Part shown: positions 55,201 through 64,000 of the stretch, piece after piece
How the letters are laid out: each line of letters begins with the position of its first letter
Position numbering within the stretch: position 1 is the stretch's first letter
Assembly (NCBI GenBank): GCA_944325245.1
Contig: CALUZM010000004.1
Location: 1 to 64,000, forward strand
From: an uncultured Massilimicrobiota sp.
GTDB taxonomy: Bacteria; Bacillota_I; Bacilli_A; Erysipelotrichales; Coprobacillaceae
Direction of reading: 5' to 3'
Length of the DNA: 64,000 bases
Made by a program: the position numbers and the translations under genes
The notes under the pieces: generated by a model
Databases searched by the model: none
Told to the model about the DNA's origin: nothing
The model's input: the letters and a program-made list of their open reading frames with translations, nothing else

Positions 55201-58133
55201 TTAATGAAGGAACTTACGAATCATGGATGACATATAGTTATGATGTAGATGCAAAATATTTTGATTATGATAAAAAACAGGTAACGATTGCATTCCATGC
55301 AGGAAATAAAGCGAATGTTTTAGAACATAATATTGAAAATAATGATGATTTTGTTTTAAAGAATATTCGTCTTATTTTACCCGATGGAACATCTTTGAGA
55401 GGAAGATATACGGGTGTTAAAGGTCTTGGAGCAGTTGAACATACTGCAGATAATTGGCATCCAGACCAACCAGAAACATTGGATAGTTATTCTCCACAAA
55501 CTGAAATTCAAATGGGAGATGGCACAAGTAAAATAGAAATTCTTTACGTAACATTTGATATTCCTGAAGCATCATTTGATTCATTACGTTATGATCTTGA
55601 TACAACAAAGTTATCAGATGGAGTTCATACACTTCAAACTGGCCAATCATCTATACAGCTTGTAGTAGATAATACGGCTCCTGAAATTACGACAAATATG
55701 GAAGATCATGCCCAATATAGAAAACATACAATTGAAGCCAATGCCAAAGATGCTATAAGTAAAAATGTTTCTTTATTAGCAACTTTGGATGATCAAGCAA
55801 TTGACTTACCTTATGCATTTGATACAAAGACATTAGATGCAGGGGAACATGTTTTATCTTTAACTGCTACAGATGAAGTAGGAAATGTAGCGACAAAAAC
55901 AATGACATTTACTGTTCCTGAAGAAAATGCTACTGTTAGTGAAATAACACCAGGTGATGGATCTGTCATTCATGGTGATCCAACATTATCGCTCCAAGTG
56001 ACTGATCCAACAAATGATATTATGAATGTTGTATTTAAAAAGGGTCAGAAATATACTTTGAATGATGAAAATATCAAGGTTTCTCAAGGTGTAAGTCAAA
56101 CTTCTGGTACTAATGAACAGACTTTTGAAACAAATTCTGCCAATGGTTTCCCATATCAGCAGTTTGATATCAAGGTTGATTCTTCATTTACAAATAAAGA
56201 TTCAATAAAAGTCCATTGGGAAGGCGAAAGTAATAATGCCAAAACATTTATGTATATTTATAATCACACAACTCAAAAGTGGGATTTACAAGATGCTCAA
56301 AAGATTTATGACGGTAACCAAATTGAATTAACAGCTTCTATCGCGTTAAATGATTATCTTAAAGATTCATCAGTAAGAGTCATGATACAAAATGGAGAAG
56401 GGTATACGCCACCTCAATATGAAGCACAAACAACACGTATTACGACTTCTAATGAAAATGATACTCCTCGCGAAGATTATGATTTTACATTTGTTGTAGA
56501 AAGTGATACTCAATATTATAATGAGGATTATGATGGTAATCCTGAGCAGGATGTTGATGGTTTATATCAATATCAGTTAGATATTCATGAATGGGTTCTA
56601 GCAAATAGAGAACGTATGAATATCCAGTATATGTTCCATGATGGAGATATTATTGATGATGAACATCTTGAACCTGAATGGGAAAATGCCGACAAAGCTT
56701 ATAAAATGCTCGATGAAGCAGGAATGCCTTATGGTGTATTAGCTGGTAACCATGATGTTGGTCATTTAAGTGGTGATTATACAAGTTTTTCTCAGTATTT
56801 TGGTGAAGCAAGATATAATCAGAACCCTTGGTATGGTCAAAGTTATAAAGATAATCGAGGACACTATGACTTAATTAGTGTTGGTGGTATTGACTTTATT
56901 ATGATTTACATGGGATGGGGTGTTGGTGATGAAGAAATCCAATGGATGAATGATATTTTAGCACAATACCCTGAACGTAAGGCTATTTTGAACTTCCATG
57001 AATACTTACTTGCTAGTGGAGGCTTGGGTGAAGAACCTCAACGTATCCACGATGAGGTCGTTGCTGTGAATCCAAATGTCTGCATGGTATTATCAGGTCA
57101 TTATCATAATGCTCAGACCAGAGTAGAAAGTTTTGATGATAACCATGATGGTGTTGATGATCGTACTGTTTATCAGATGTTATTTGATTATCAAGGATTA
57201 AAAGCAGGTGGTATGGGATACATCCGTTTAATGCATTTTGATTTAGAAGGTGAAAAAATTATTATTCGTACATACTCACCTTCATTAGATGATTATAATG
57301 CTAAAGATGAGACAGATATTGGTGATGTTGCAAATATTAACGGAGAAGAAACTTTTAATATTTCTTTTTCAGAATTAGGAATTGAATCAAAGACAAAAAG
57401 TCTTGAAACTTCATCTTTGGATATAGACGTTTATGGAAGTGAAGTATTAGGTGAAGTTAAAAATGTGGGAAGTGGTCAAACAGCACAATTGACATTAAAT
57501 AATCTGGCTAATCAAACTTTAGGATGGTATGCAGAAATTACTGATGAAAATGGTGGATTGGCAAGAACGGATGTGCAGTATATTACAGTGAATAAAGAAG
57601 AAAAGGCACCAACAATTATTTTACCAACAGATAATACACTCACTGTTGGAGAAGAATTTGATCCAATGAAAGATGTTAGTGCAATGGATTATACAGGAAA
57701 AGATATTACATCCCAAATTCAGGTTGCAGGTCAAGTGAATACATCAAAACCTGGAACTTACGAATTAACTTATACTGTATATGATGAATATGGTTATTCT
57801 ACTCAGGCAAAGAGAGTGATTACTGTAAAAGTATCTTCTTCTCAAAATCACCCTTCGCTTCCTGGTGAAAATAAGCCAACGCAAAATCCTAATCAGAACA
57901 TCCCACAACAAAGCCAGAACCAATCTCAACAAAATCAGAACATTTCACAACAAATTCAAAGCCAAGTCCAACAAAATCAAAATGATATTCAACAGGTGCA
58001 ATCGGCTATCCAACCACAAACCTCAGATCTTTATGGAAACTTTGCTGGATACTTATTTGTTGCAATTATAACATTGATTGGTATTGCTCATTTGATATTA
58101 AAAAATAAAATGAAAGACTTTTTTCAAAAATAA
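52278..58133 (+). CDS. giant surface protein: three lamin-tail domains plus metallophosphoesterase
   Basis: 1951 residues from ATG 52278 (GGAGG 7 nt upstream; an in-frame ATG at 52239 lies in front of the promoter). Basic signal peptide to about residue 34. Three lamin-tail (LTD) domains at about 43-190, 328-490 and 613-780, each with the pattern FEYIELYN. Bacterial Ig-like region, then a calcineurin-type phosphoesterase with DTQ at 1410, GDIIDD, GNHD at 1490-1493 and GHYH at 1607-1610. Then an Ig-like DUF5011 domain, a Gln/Asn-rich linker, a PQTSD sortase-like motif, a membrane helix and a basic tail. Presumably displayed on the cell wall, hydrolysing extracellular phosphoesters. Confidence 0.9.
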   Translation: MGKKTKKLIGSSMSVLIVASSMNLNALSVVHATDTLTKNTSKIISPVMISEIVADTHQSDMETASGTDAFEYIELYNTTNQTLDMDNYLIQNVNGSTNTLWEIPEGTTIAAGETLVVWVCNSESASLDESQFRSYYNITDESVNIVKTNESVNGFSNSGERSMEIIVKDTKQVINSITYNDGDAKAQTKKGITFQYQDGRIQELTLGYDGDPTPGSLADEQTLDDHYIVSKDEDATVSLLVNDTFNPNASYVVKASTDLTSVILEAKAFINSKSYNMTYDNGEFFVSIPASDLSDLESFELSVELTDGVNQLKSNKTITVETADSVKYQSPLLLTEFVPNTVNVSGSDAFEYFEVYNASNQTIDLKDYHFIYINGTKETEWILEDDIQLESKKSLTVWIQNEEVINAHYTVDNFNENYGTTLEKGKNLTTVQCDGLSNSGSRAMKITSQTGLELNHIEYKAQNSSNGKIDENESIYVTYEGSEGVVHYDGEQTVGIVSNQIFGEYKRPDVIESPTVSIDAPSVISNLQDYEMTLHTNLEKVFTATADIYSGETLIDTIHFTYNNNILEGTIAYDTVKDYDNITYKVTISDGVNKATYTSSSIPVQNGEVDTTNAPALTITEVIPDTSNVGGADAYEFIEIYNNSNKDINLKDYKLYYNYPDSGSDSIWWETNEDKILKSGDTLVFWIKNGANDDLTKDNFNEKWGTNLSDDQLIEISCGGMSNSGARGVKIATNVKDVVDYVTYNMDGTDNTTADKSIVYQNQYINGQFQSVLVSDNRTPTPGRVDSGMKPQYSPILPDTVSQPVLDDRTASTFNTDGDFAFEIKATSQETTIKTVSLYIKDNKSTEYTQYNLLRNNGDVFNYTLASVDLIGKSSYEYYFVVSDGYQIVTTDAKTVSNEEGTLEGDRFNIADQTVISQNQQIIGTGENLILDGKDITDEAKKSISNSAKIAFDASQTDVFFKNAVAIGDDSIGVFNEGTYESWMTYSYDVDAKYFDYDKKQVTIAFHAGNKANVLEHNIENNDDFVLKNIRLILPDGTSLRGRYTGVKGLGAVEHTADNWHPDQPETLDSYSPQTEIQMGDGTSKIEILYVTFDIPEASFDSLRYDLDTTKLSDGVHTLQTGQSSIQLVVDNTAPEITTNMEDHAQYRKHTIEANAKDAISKNVSLLATLDDQAIDLPYAFDTKTLDAGEHVLSLTATDEVGNVATKTMTFTVPEENATVSEITPGDGSVIHGDPTLSLQVTDPTNDIMNVVFKKGQKYTLNDENIKVSQGVSQTSGTNEQTFETNSANGFPYQQFDIKVDSSFTNKDSIKVHWEGESNNAKTFMYIYNHTTQKWDLQDAQKIYDGNQIELTASIALNDYLKDSSVRVMIQNGEGYTPPQYEAQTTRITTSNENDTPREDYDFTFVVESDTQYYNEDYDGNPEQDVDGLYQYQLDIHEWVLANRERMNIQYMFHDGDIIDDEHLEPEWENADKAYKMLDEAGMPYGVLAGNHDVGHLSGDYTSFSQYFGEARYNQNPWYGQSYKDNRGHYDLISVGGIDFIMIYMGWGVGDEEIQWMNDILAQYPERKAILNFHEYLLASGGLGEEPQRIHDEVVAVNPNVCMVLSGHYHNAQTRVESFDDNHDGVDDRTVYQMLFDYQGLKAGGMGYIRLMHFDLEGEKIIIRTYSPSLDDYNAKDETDIGDVANINGEETFNISFSELGIESKTKSLETSSLDIDVYGSEVLGEVKNVGSGQTAQLTLNNLANQTLGWYAEITDENGGLARTDVQYITVNKEEKAPTIILPTDNTLTVGEEFDPMKDVSAMDYTGKDITSQIQVAGQVNTSKPGTYELTYTVYDEYGYSTQAKRVITVKVSSSQNHPSLPGENKPTQNPNQNIPQQSQNQSQQNQNISQQIQSQVQQNQNDIQQVQSAIQPQTSDLYGNFAGYLFVAIITLIGIAHLILKNKMKDFFQK

Positions 58134-58176
58134 TCATAGGAGTAAATCTTATTCCTAAGAAATGACGAGTTATGAA

Positions 58177-58213
58177 GGTGGATACTTTAAAATGGAGTAT
58201 CCACCATTTTGTT
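58177..58213 (+). terminator. terminator of the surface protein gene
   Basis: Perfect 10-bp stem GGTGGATACT/AGTATCCACC, followed by ATTTTG. Confidence 0.8.
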
Positions 58214-58271
58214 GATAGGTATAAGTATACGATGTTATAATAGGATAATCACCAAAGGGGGGGAATATGAT

Positions 58272-58871
58272 ATGGCAGAATTAACTGATGAATATATTCA
58301 AAAGGTTGTTATAAATGGCAATATTGAACATAATCAAACTATTTTATTAAAACCATACGATGACAGATGGCCTGCTTTATTTGAAAGAGAGAAAAACAGA
58401 ATTTCTAAAATACTCAGAGATCGTGCCTTAATGATTGAGCATATTGGTTCAACGTCTGTTCCGGGACTAACTGCAAAACCAATTATTGATATTTTGTTAG
58501 TCGTTGATGATGCGGGAAAAGAAGAACTGTATGTCAATGATTTATGTGAACATGGTTATATCTTACGCATTAAAGAACCAGATTTTGAAAATCATCATAT
58601 GTTTAAAGGACCAGATACAGATATTAATCTACATGTTTTTTCTAAGAACTTAAAAGAAATTGAAAAGTATCTTTTGTTTAGAAATTATTTACGTCATCAT
58701 GATGATGCGAGACAGCTTTACGAGGATACAAAAAAAGAGTTAGCAAAGAAAACATGGAAATATGTTCAAAACTATGCTGATGCAAAGACTGATGTTGTAC
58801 AAAAGATTCTTAAAGCTGCTATTGAGGAAAACAATCAAAATGAAAATCAACAGATTGATAATCATTTATAA
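58272..58871 (+). CDS. GrpB/UPF0157-family nucleotidyltransferase-fold protein
   Basis: 199 residues. Motifs YDDRWPALFEREK, IEHIGSTSVPGLTAKPIIDILL and FKGPDTDINLHVF define the GrpB family, related to the nucleotidyltransferase fold (GST and D-x-D motifs). Biochemical role not known. ATG 58272 follows a GGGGGGG stretch; an ATG-initiated frame from 58209 lacks a ribosome site. Confidence 0.88.
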   Translation: MAELTDEYIQKVVINGNIEHNQTILLKPYDDRWPALFEREKNRISKILRDRALMIEHIGSTSVPGLTAKPIIDILLVVDDAGKEELYVNDLCEHGYILRIKEPDFENHHMFKGPDTDINLHVFSKNLKEIEKYLLFRNYLRHHDDARQLYEDTKKELAKKTWKYVQNYADAKTDVVQKILKAAIEENNQNENQQIDNHL

Positions 58872-58874
58872 TGA

Positions 58875-59144
58875 TTAATGAAGAAGAAAATGAATATATA
58901 ATTGATATATGATAATCAATTGAACCAAAAGAATGAAAGGCACTCCCCATACAAAGTACCAATGCTTTGTTTTATGATGACATAAATACATGCCCATCCA
59001 TATACCTAGACTGCCACCTGCTAAGCAAAGAAGAAAGAGCCATTTTTCATTGATGCGATATCGATGATGAATGGCTTTATTTTTATCTATTTTCATGGTG
59101 ATGAAAGCAAGTATATTGATTATGAGTAAATATATCATAAACAA
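58875..59144 (-). CDS. DUF1294 membrane protein
   Basis: 89 residues, three helices. The motif MKIDKNKAIHHRYRI, then LCLAGGSLGIWMGM and HHKTKHWYF, is that of the DUF1294 family (DNA-binding cold-shock-associated in some bacteria; otherwise unknown). It follows the LysR gene without a gap, so the two are co-transcribed. Confidence 0.88.
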   Translation of the reverse strand: MFMIYLLIINILAFITMKIDKNKAIHHRYRINEKWLFLLCLAGGSLGIWMGMYLCHHKTKHWYFVWGVPFILLVQLIIIYQLYIHFLLH

Positions 59145-60020
59145 TCACTCCTTAGGTTGAATCATTGAATAAAATAGTTGTTTGTAAAAATCTTTTTGTA
59201 TATTTGATTTTAAATAAATGAAATGCATGGGGTGAATCATCTGAAAGTTTTTGATATTTAATTGTACTAATTGCTGATTAAGGATTTCATTTTTGACAAC
59301 GCCAGCATATAAAAAACTAATGGCATTGCTTTCCATAAGCAATGTTTTTATCATAGATAAACTCCCTATTTCCATAGTAAAAGCAAAATGAGATAAGTTA
59401 TAAATAGTTTGATCTAGATAATTTTCTAGAATTTCTCTTGTACCTGAGCCTCTTTCTCGAATTAATATTGGATAGGAAAATAGTTGATCAAATGTTACAG
59501 GATGCTGAGATAACGGATGTTGGGGATTTGCGACTGCAATGAAATGTTCTTCTTTGAATAAATGGTGTTCAAAGAGCAATGTATCAAATTGCCCTTCAAC
59601 AAACGCACATTCGATTTCTCCATCCATCATTTTTTGAATCAGAGTATGTGTATTTGCAACAACGATTTCACAATTTTTTTCTGCTTTAAGAAAGGTATTG
59701 GCAATCATATCAGGAATATAGTAATCAGCAATTGATAAAGTAGAACCGATTTTTAATGGTGGCAAACAGCTTGCTAGCTGTTTTTCAAATAAGATTTCAT
59801 TGTGAATTTGTGACTTTGCATATTGGTATAACAGTTGACCAGCAGTTGTTAGAGAAAAAAACTTTTGGGTATGATCAATAAATACTTGTTGATAATGATT
59901 TTCTAATGCTTTAATTTGTTGGCTAACAGCTGGCTGAGTCAGATGTAAGTTTTTAGCAGCTTGGGTATAGTTTTGACATTCAACAACTTCTACAAAAGTT
60001 CTGATTTTATCATCAATCAT
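59145..60020 (-). CDS. LysR-family regulator (CysL/YwfK-like) of the adjacent exporter
   Basis: 291 residues. HTH at about 1-62 (FVEVVECQNYTQAAKNLHLTQ and ALENHY) plus a two-lobed effector domain. It is divergent from a YeiH-type exporter across 113 nt of very AT-rich DNA, the usual layout for a LysR protein and its target. By analogy, it may respond to sulfur compounds, since YeiH is a putative sulfate exporter; inference. Confidence 0.9.
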   Translation of the reverse strand: MIDDKIRTFVEVVECQNYTQAAKNLHLTQPAVSQQIKALENHYQQVFIDHTQKFFSLTTAGQLLYQYAKSQIHNEILFEKQLASCLPPLKIGSTLSIADYYIPDMIANTFLKAEKNCEIVVANTHTLIQKMMDGEIECAFVEGQFDTLLFEHHLFKEEHFIAVANPQHPLSQHPVTFDQLFSYPILIRERGSGTREILENYLDQTIYNLSHFAFTMEIGSLSMIKTLLMESNAISFLYAGVVKNEILNQQLVQLNIKNFQMIHPMHFIYLKSNIQKDFYKQLFYSMIQPKE

Positions 60021-60133
60021 AAAATCACCTCTTTTATATTATAAAATATTTTTATGATAAATAAAATATTATAATTTTAACTTATATACAAAATATGGTA
60101 ATATGTCGATGATTGAAAAAGGGAGATTGAAAG

Positions 60134-61141
60134 ATGAAGAAAATAAAAGAAATATTACCAGGGTTTATTGTTTGTTTAATAATCGGACTTTTAGCTCAAC
60201 AAATTGCCAAGTTTTTTCCCAGTATTGGAGCAGCACTTTTTGCAATTGGGATAGGGATGCTTGCTGGAAATACATTTTTAAACAAGGAAGTTTTTAATGT
60301 TGGAACGAAATTTTCTGAAAGTCGCTTATTAGAGTATTCTATTGTTTTAACAGGACTCACATTACAATTGGCAGATATTGCAGGAATAGGATTTCAAGGT
60401 GTTGGCTTTATTGCTTTGCAGATGACATTCACGATTGCTATGTGTTATTTGATTGGAAGAAGACTTAAGTTTACGAAGAAGTTTTCATTATTGATGTGTG
60501 CTGGAAATGCTGTTTGTGGTTCTTCGGCGATTGGAACAGTTTCTCCAATTGTTGAAGCAGATAGTAAAGATAAAGGAATCTCTATTACTATTGTGAATGT
60601 CACAGGAACAATCTTAATGGTTGTCTTACCTATTTTGACAGGTTTGTTATATCATCATGAAACACTTCAAACTTCAGCGATGATTGGTGGAACGCTTCAA
60701 TCTATTGGACAGGTTATTGCTTCAGCATCACTTGTGAATCAGGAAGTCGTGGAATTTGCGACAATCTTTAAGATTGTCAGAATCATTTTTGTTGTTATTG
60801 TTGCTTTAACCTATGCCAGAATGAATCTTGATGAACAACAACCACTCTTTGCCAAAAAAGAAGGAGTTACAGCTAAGGTTAAAGCGAAAGTTCCATGGTT
60901 TGTGATTGGTTTCTTTATTTTGAGTATCATCAATAGTTTAGGAATTTTACCAGCTGTCATATCTTTGACTGCAAAAACAATCAGTTCACAGTTTGAAATC
61001 ATTGCTTTAGCAGCAATTGGAATGCGTGTTAAATTTGCTGATTTAATTAAAGAAGGGCCAAAGGCCATGTTATATGGCTGTTTGACAGGAACATCACAAA
61101 TTATCTTTGCATTTATTTTGATTGCTTTATTATTAAGTTAA
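60134..61141 (+). CDS. yeiH: YeiH-family putative sulfate exporter
   Basis: 335 residues, ten to eleven helices. Family signatures: CAGNAVCGSSAIGTVSP and GIGMLAGNTF. YeiH family (UPF0324/Cons_hypoth698). Transport substrate unproven; sulfate is the usual prediction. It has an AGGAGATTGAAAG-like site (GGGAGATTG) before ATG 60134. Confidence 0.92.
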   Translation: MKKIKEILPGFIVCLIIGLLAQQIAKFFPSIGAALFAIGIGMLAGNTFLNKEVFNVGTKFSESRLLEYSIVLTGLTLQLADIAGIGFQGVGFIALQMTFTIAMCYLIGRRLKFTKKFSLLMCAGNAVCGSSAIGTVSPIVEADSKDKGISITIVNVTGTILMVVLPILTGLLYHHETLQTSAMIGGTLQSIGQVIASASLVNQEVVEFATIFKIVRIIFVVIVALTYARMNLDEQQPLFAKKEGVTAKVKAKVPWFVIGFFILSIINSLGILPAVISLTAKTISSQFEIIALAAIGMRVKFADLIKEGPKAMLYGCLTGTSQIIFAFILIALLLS

Positions 61142-61172
61142 AAAATCTATTCAGCTTGAATAGATTTTTTTC
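61140..61172. terminator. bidirectional terminator between yeiH and the DUF2871 gene
   Basis: Perfect stem AAAAAATCTATTC/GAATAGATTTTTT with loop AGCTT. Confidence 0.85.
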
Positions 61173-61569
61173 TTAGAACCATAAAAAATAATACAAATGA
61201 AATAGTTAAGAGTATATGTGATATTCCGGCTATACCAGAAATCATAGCATTTGTTGATGTTGATAAAGGAATATTTAAAACTTGGATGATTCCTCTTGTC
61301 ATCAACATGATGACAAAGAATGGTAAAGCTATATTGTAGACAATAAAAAACTTTTTAAATAATGGACTTTCTAGTATGTCTTGATTATTTTGAATGAATA
61401 ATGCCAGGATTAAAAATATAAACACACCTAATATAAACAAATGCGTATGTACAATACTCAATGTTGTTTTTCCAGTAAATTGATTGAGTTTTGTAAATTC
61501 TCTATAAAATACTCCTGCAACAAGAGCGGCAATCATATAAATCATAGCAACATTAATTAATTTTTTCAT
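61147..61569 (-). CDS. DUF2871 membrane protein
   Basis: 140 residues, four helices, with REFTKLNQFTGKTTL and VHTHLFILG near the N-terminus, which are the DUF2871 signature (a possible haem/quinone-type histidine pair). Start at CAT 61567-61569, chosen for the reverse GGAGG at 61577-61581; the longer version (61584) lacks spacing. Confidence 0.85.
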   Translation of the reverse strand: MKKLINVAMIYMIAALVAGVFYREFTKLNQFTGKTTLSIVHTHLFILGVFIFLILALFIQNNQDILESPLFKKFFIVYNIALPFFVIMLMTRGIIQVLNIPLSTSTNAMISGIAGISHILLTISFVLFFMVLRKKSIQAE

Positions 61570-61766
61570 TGCGAAACCTCCCAATTTTATTCTTTGGATA
61601 TCTTAATACTTAAAAAGAATCCTGTCAATCAAAATGCAAGTATAAAATAAATGAGATTCTCTTATCAGATTTCAATATGATGAATGTCTCTTTAAGGAAC
61701 AAAGTTAAACATTTGATTTCAAATTATGGGAATTATGATATACTATCCAAAAAGAGGAGGTTCAAA

Positions 61767-62069
61767 ATGATAGAATCAATATTGAGTAATCTAGGTGAAA
61801 TTTTTTTGGACTTGTTAATAACAAGGTCTTTGAATAAGAAAATTTCTAAGAAAAAACAAGTTTTATCTATAATTGTTTTATTATTCATTGCTATTCTTTA
61901 TGTTTCTATTTTTGTATTATCATTAAAGATAACACTATCAGCGATTCATAATAATCCATCATTAGCTATAAAAATGGGAATCGTTGATATTATTTTATTT
62001 ATAATACTTTTAATATATACTCTAAAAATATATCATCAATGGAAAAATAAAAAGAAAAGAGCTATATGA
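61767..62069 (+). CDS. small two-helix membrane protein
   Basis: 100 residues with two hydrophobic helices (about 35-58 and 68-90) flanked by lysine-rich ends (KKISKKKQ and KNKKKRAI). ATG 61767 has GAGGAGG at 61754-61760; the ORF also reads back to 61677 but without a ribosome site. No family recognised. Convergent with the histidine kinase. Confidence 0.7.
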   Translation: MIESILSNLGEIFLDLLITRSLNKKISKKKQVLSIIVLLFIAILYVSIFVLSLKITLSAIHNNPSLAIKMGIVDIILFIILLIYTLKIYHQWKNKKKRAI

Positions 62070-62106
62070 AACAACTCTCAAGTCGTTTCAATATAGCTCT
62101 TTTTTA
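62053..62106. terminator. bidirectional terminator
   Basis: Stem AAAAGAGCTATATGAAAC / GTTTCAATATAGCTCTTTT with one mismatch, serving both convergent genes. Confidence 0.85.
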
Positions 62107-64000
62107 TGAACACTTAGGGAAAATAACGATTGTCTTAAATAAATCACCATCAAGTTCTATTTTAAATTGACCACCTTGTAATTCTGTAAAACTTTTGACA
62201 ATGGCTAACCCTAAACCAGAACCATGTGTATTTCTTGATTTATCTCCTTGAACAAATCTTTCTACAATTTCATTTTCATTAAATGTCATTTCTTCTTCAG
62301 ATATGTTTTTAAAGATAATTTCTACCTGATTAGGATGATAATGAATATCAATATAAACACGAGTATGTGGTAAAGCATATTTACTGATGTTCATAAATAG
62401 ATTTTCAAAAATACGATAAGTTTTGGAGCTGTCTAAATGACACATGATTTTTTCTTCGGATGAATTCCATTTCATAAATAGAGATTTCTCATTTAAATTA
62501 TCCTGACATTCTAATTGGGCTTGTTTAATTAAAGAAACAATATCCATATCAACAAGATTTAATTTAATATCTCCACTATTCGCTTTACTGACTTCAAATA
62601 AATCTTCAATTAAATTCTTTAATCTGAATGAATTTCTTTCCAAGATATCTAAATAATGTTGACGATCATTGTCACTGAGATCATTATTTTTTAATAAATC
62701 AACATAAGTAATAATAGATGTTAAAGGTGTTTTTAAATCATGTGAGACATTAGAAATCAGTTCTGTTTTCATTCTTTGTGATTTGACTTCTTCCTTGACA
62801 GCTTTTTCGAATCCATCTTTGATATTGACAAATTCATCTTTTAAAGGATTAAAAATACCAATATCCTGATTGATCTGTACATCAAAATGCCCATTTGATA
62901 ACTGTTTTGTTGCTTCTAATAATGTGTGGTAATCATTTTGAATATCTTGAAATTTCTTTTTGATTAAAACAAAGATAATAACAGAATAAATCACTGCAAA
63001 GACGATACCAAACACAAAGAAGATGGAACATCCAGCCATTATTAATAAATTAAATAAAACGATTTTTAAGACTGTTTTATTTAAAGAATCATCCAAATCA
63101 AAATCAATGACTTTATTCATAATCTGGTGCCCATGAGTCATGAGCCATCCAAGACATGTATTTTCCCAAAAATATTTTTTCAGTCCTTTGTGGAAAAGAT
63201 ATTTCACAAAATAAGTAAAGATTATAAAGAGCAGATAGAAAATAAAGTAATAAACAATATTAATGGCTGGAGTCAGATATGGTCCAGCAACCTCAATACC
63301 AAATTGTTGATAAATATATTGGAACTGATCTTGGATTGTTCCTGAAATCAGAATTGCTGTTCCTAGATACATCATAACTGCAATCGTCGACCATATGATG
63401 GCTAAAATGGCAAATTTGATATGCATCACAAATGACAAGAAATGACTTTGTTCTAAATATTTCATAGGGATGCATAATGTCACAATACAACAAACCACAA
63501 TTGCAGTAAAAATATATGGAAGTGAGTAGAGATATAGCTGACTACGTGAAGTACTCATGAGATAAGAACCAATTTGACTTGTCATATGCAACTGATCACT
63601 TACTGCAAATGTGATTGTGATATTTTTTAAAGGTTGATAATGAATCGTATCGTTTTCTTGGGTATAGTCATTAAAAAATGTGGTGCTATAAGAGAAAAGT
63701 GATTCTAAAGAATAAATGTTCATATTCTCATCATTTGTATTGATAACTTTTGGAACACCGTTTTCATCAAATTCAATTTGCATATACCATTGATATTTGT
63801 TTTGTAAATCTTTATTTTGGGCAATTTGTGCAATCTGATCATCGGTATTAGAGAATTGCTTTTGTGATTGATGATTAATAATATGGAAGAAAATATCTTC
63901 GTTTTGATGGAGTTCATCCACTTTTTCTTCTATGGTTGATTGAAAATCATAATAATAATCTGTATTGGCCGCATCTTGTGGAGATTGATAATAATCATAA
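62104..64000 (-). CDS. sensor histidine kinase, partial (N-terminus outside window)
   Basis: Open to the right window edge, so the N-terminal part is missing; a GTG at 63921 is not a real start because the frame continues (NTDYYYDFQSTIEEK). The visible part has an extracytoplasmic region, membrane helices, a HAMP-like linker, the H-box ELISNVSHDLKTPLTSI, an N-box NLFMNISKYA, an F-box VERFVQGD and a G2-box GSGLGLAIV. Several helices (about five) precede the kinase core, more than the usual two. The response regulator would lie upstream of the gene, outside the window. Confidence 0.92.
   Translation of the reverse strand, partial: YDYYQSPQDAANTDYYYDFQSTIEEKVDELHQNEDIFFHIINHQSQKQFSNTDDQIAQIAQNKDLQNKYQWYMQIEFDENGVPKVINTNDENMNIYSLESLFSYSTTFFNDYTQENDTIHYQPLKNITITFAVSDQLHMTSQIGSYLMSTSRSQLYLYSLPYIFTAIVVCCIVTLCIPMKYLEQSHFLSFVMHIKFAILAIIWSTIAVMMYLGTAILISGTIQDQFQYIYQQFGIEVAGPYLTPAINIVYYFIFYLLFIIFTYFVKYLFHKGLKKYFWENTCLGWLMTHGHQIMNKVIDFDLDDSLNKTVLKIVLFNLLIMAGCSIFFVFGIVFAVIYSVIIFVLIKKKFQDIQNDYHTLLEATKQLSNGHFDVQINQDIGIFNPLKDEFVNIKDGFEKAVKEEVKSQRMKTELISNVSHDLKTPLTSIITYVDLLKNNDLSDNDRQHYLDILERNSFRLKNLIEDLFEVSKANSGDIKLNLVDMDIVSLIKQAQLECQDNLNEKSLFMKWNSSEEKIMCHLDSSKTYRIFENLFMNISKYALPHTRVYIDIHYHPNQVEIIFKNISEEEMTFNENEIVERFVQGDKSRNTHGSGLGLAIVKSFTELQGGQFKIELDGDLFKTIVIFPKCS

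Noticed and set aside
63720-63921. Separate start codons (GTG 63921, ATG 63917) for the histidine kinase
   Set aside because: The kinase frame stays open to the window edge, so these are internal codons or another frame.
1-64000. tRNA, rRNA or CRISPR repeats
   Set aside because: None recognised; the only regular repeats are the protein-coding TPR units.

Overview
The window is AT-rich (about two thirds A+T), uses the standard code, has strong AAGGAGG ribosome sites, short intergenic gaps and hairpin-plus-T-run terminators. Gene content (several PTS permeases, HPr with the regulatory serine, TreR/TreP/TreC, AzlCD, TypA, an SdpR/SdpI pair, an SpoVG relic, DUF6465-like and DUF2871 proteins) points to a low-GC Bacillota. 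A gut member of the Erysipelotrichia/Coprobacillaceae type is my best guess, by inference only. No rRNA, tRNA, CRISPR array, integrase or transposase was seen.

Layout. 1-0.3 kb: broken GNAT acetyltransferase. 0.3-23.4 kb: ordinary chromosome, with a thymidine kinase, a trehalose operon (HAD phosphatase, treR, treP, treC), azlCD, two hydrolases, typA, a nitroreductase, a lipoprotein, a membrane methyltransferase-like protein, ptsH, sdpR/sdpI, an ABC exporter, and an RpiR regulator with a PTS EIIC and a NagB-like sugar-phosphate enzyme. 52.2-64 kb: ordinary chromosome again, with a 1951-residue surface phosphoesterase, GrpB, DUF1294, a LysR/YeiH pair, DUF2871, and a sensor histidine kinase running off the right edge.

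23.5-51.8 kb is the remarkable part: an accessory island of about 28 kb. Its core is an eight-gene operon (24270-39277): a membrane-anchored zinc-ribbon GTPase, a GrpE-like protein, an Hsp70 whose C-terminus is a von Willebrand A domain, a large J-domain-like/zinc-ribbon/FN3-like protein, a second zinc-ribbon GTPase, a GAP1-like GTPase-associated protein, a small acidic protein, and a HerA/DUF87-type ATPase. Downstream are a transglutaminase-fold protein, a second lidless Hsp70, a 1406-residue TPR-CHAT (caspase-like) protease with about 19 near-identical TPR units, a TPR-only companion, a decayed spoVG and two unrecognised genes. Two small Cys-rich paralogues precede the operon.

The GTPase/GAP1 genes resemble families described (from memory, Kaur et al. 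2020) as NTP-dependent conflict systems. What looks new here is the private Hsp70-GrpE-J set, the Hsp70-vWA fusion and the linkage to transglutaminase and CHAT effectors. The working model, an inference, is a chaperone- and GTPase-gated sensor that controls a proteolytic, probably suicidal, response.

The island is also tied together at DNA level. Five intergenic sites carry the same promoter-like motif, GGGATA, exactly 18 nt, TATAAA, usually followed by AAAGGAGGTG. I noticed none elsewhere in the window. At two of them a 15-16 bp inverted repeat with a 64-68 nt loop follows, suggesting structured small RNAs or leaders.
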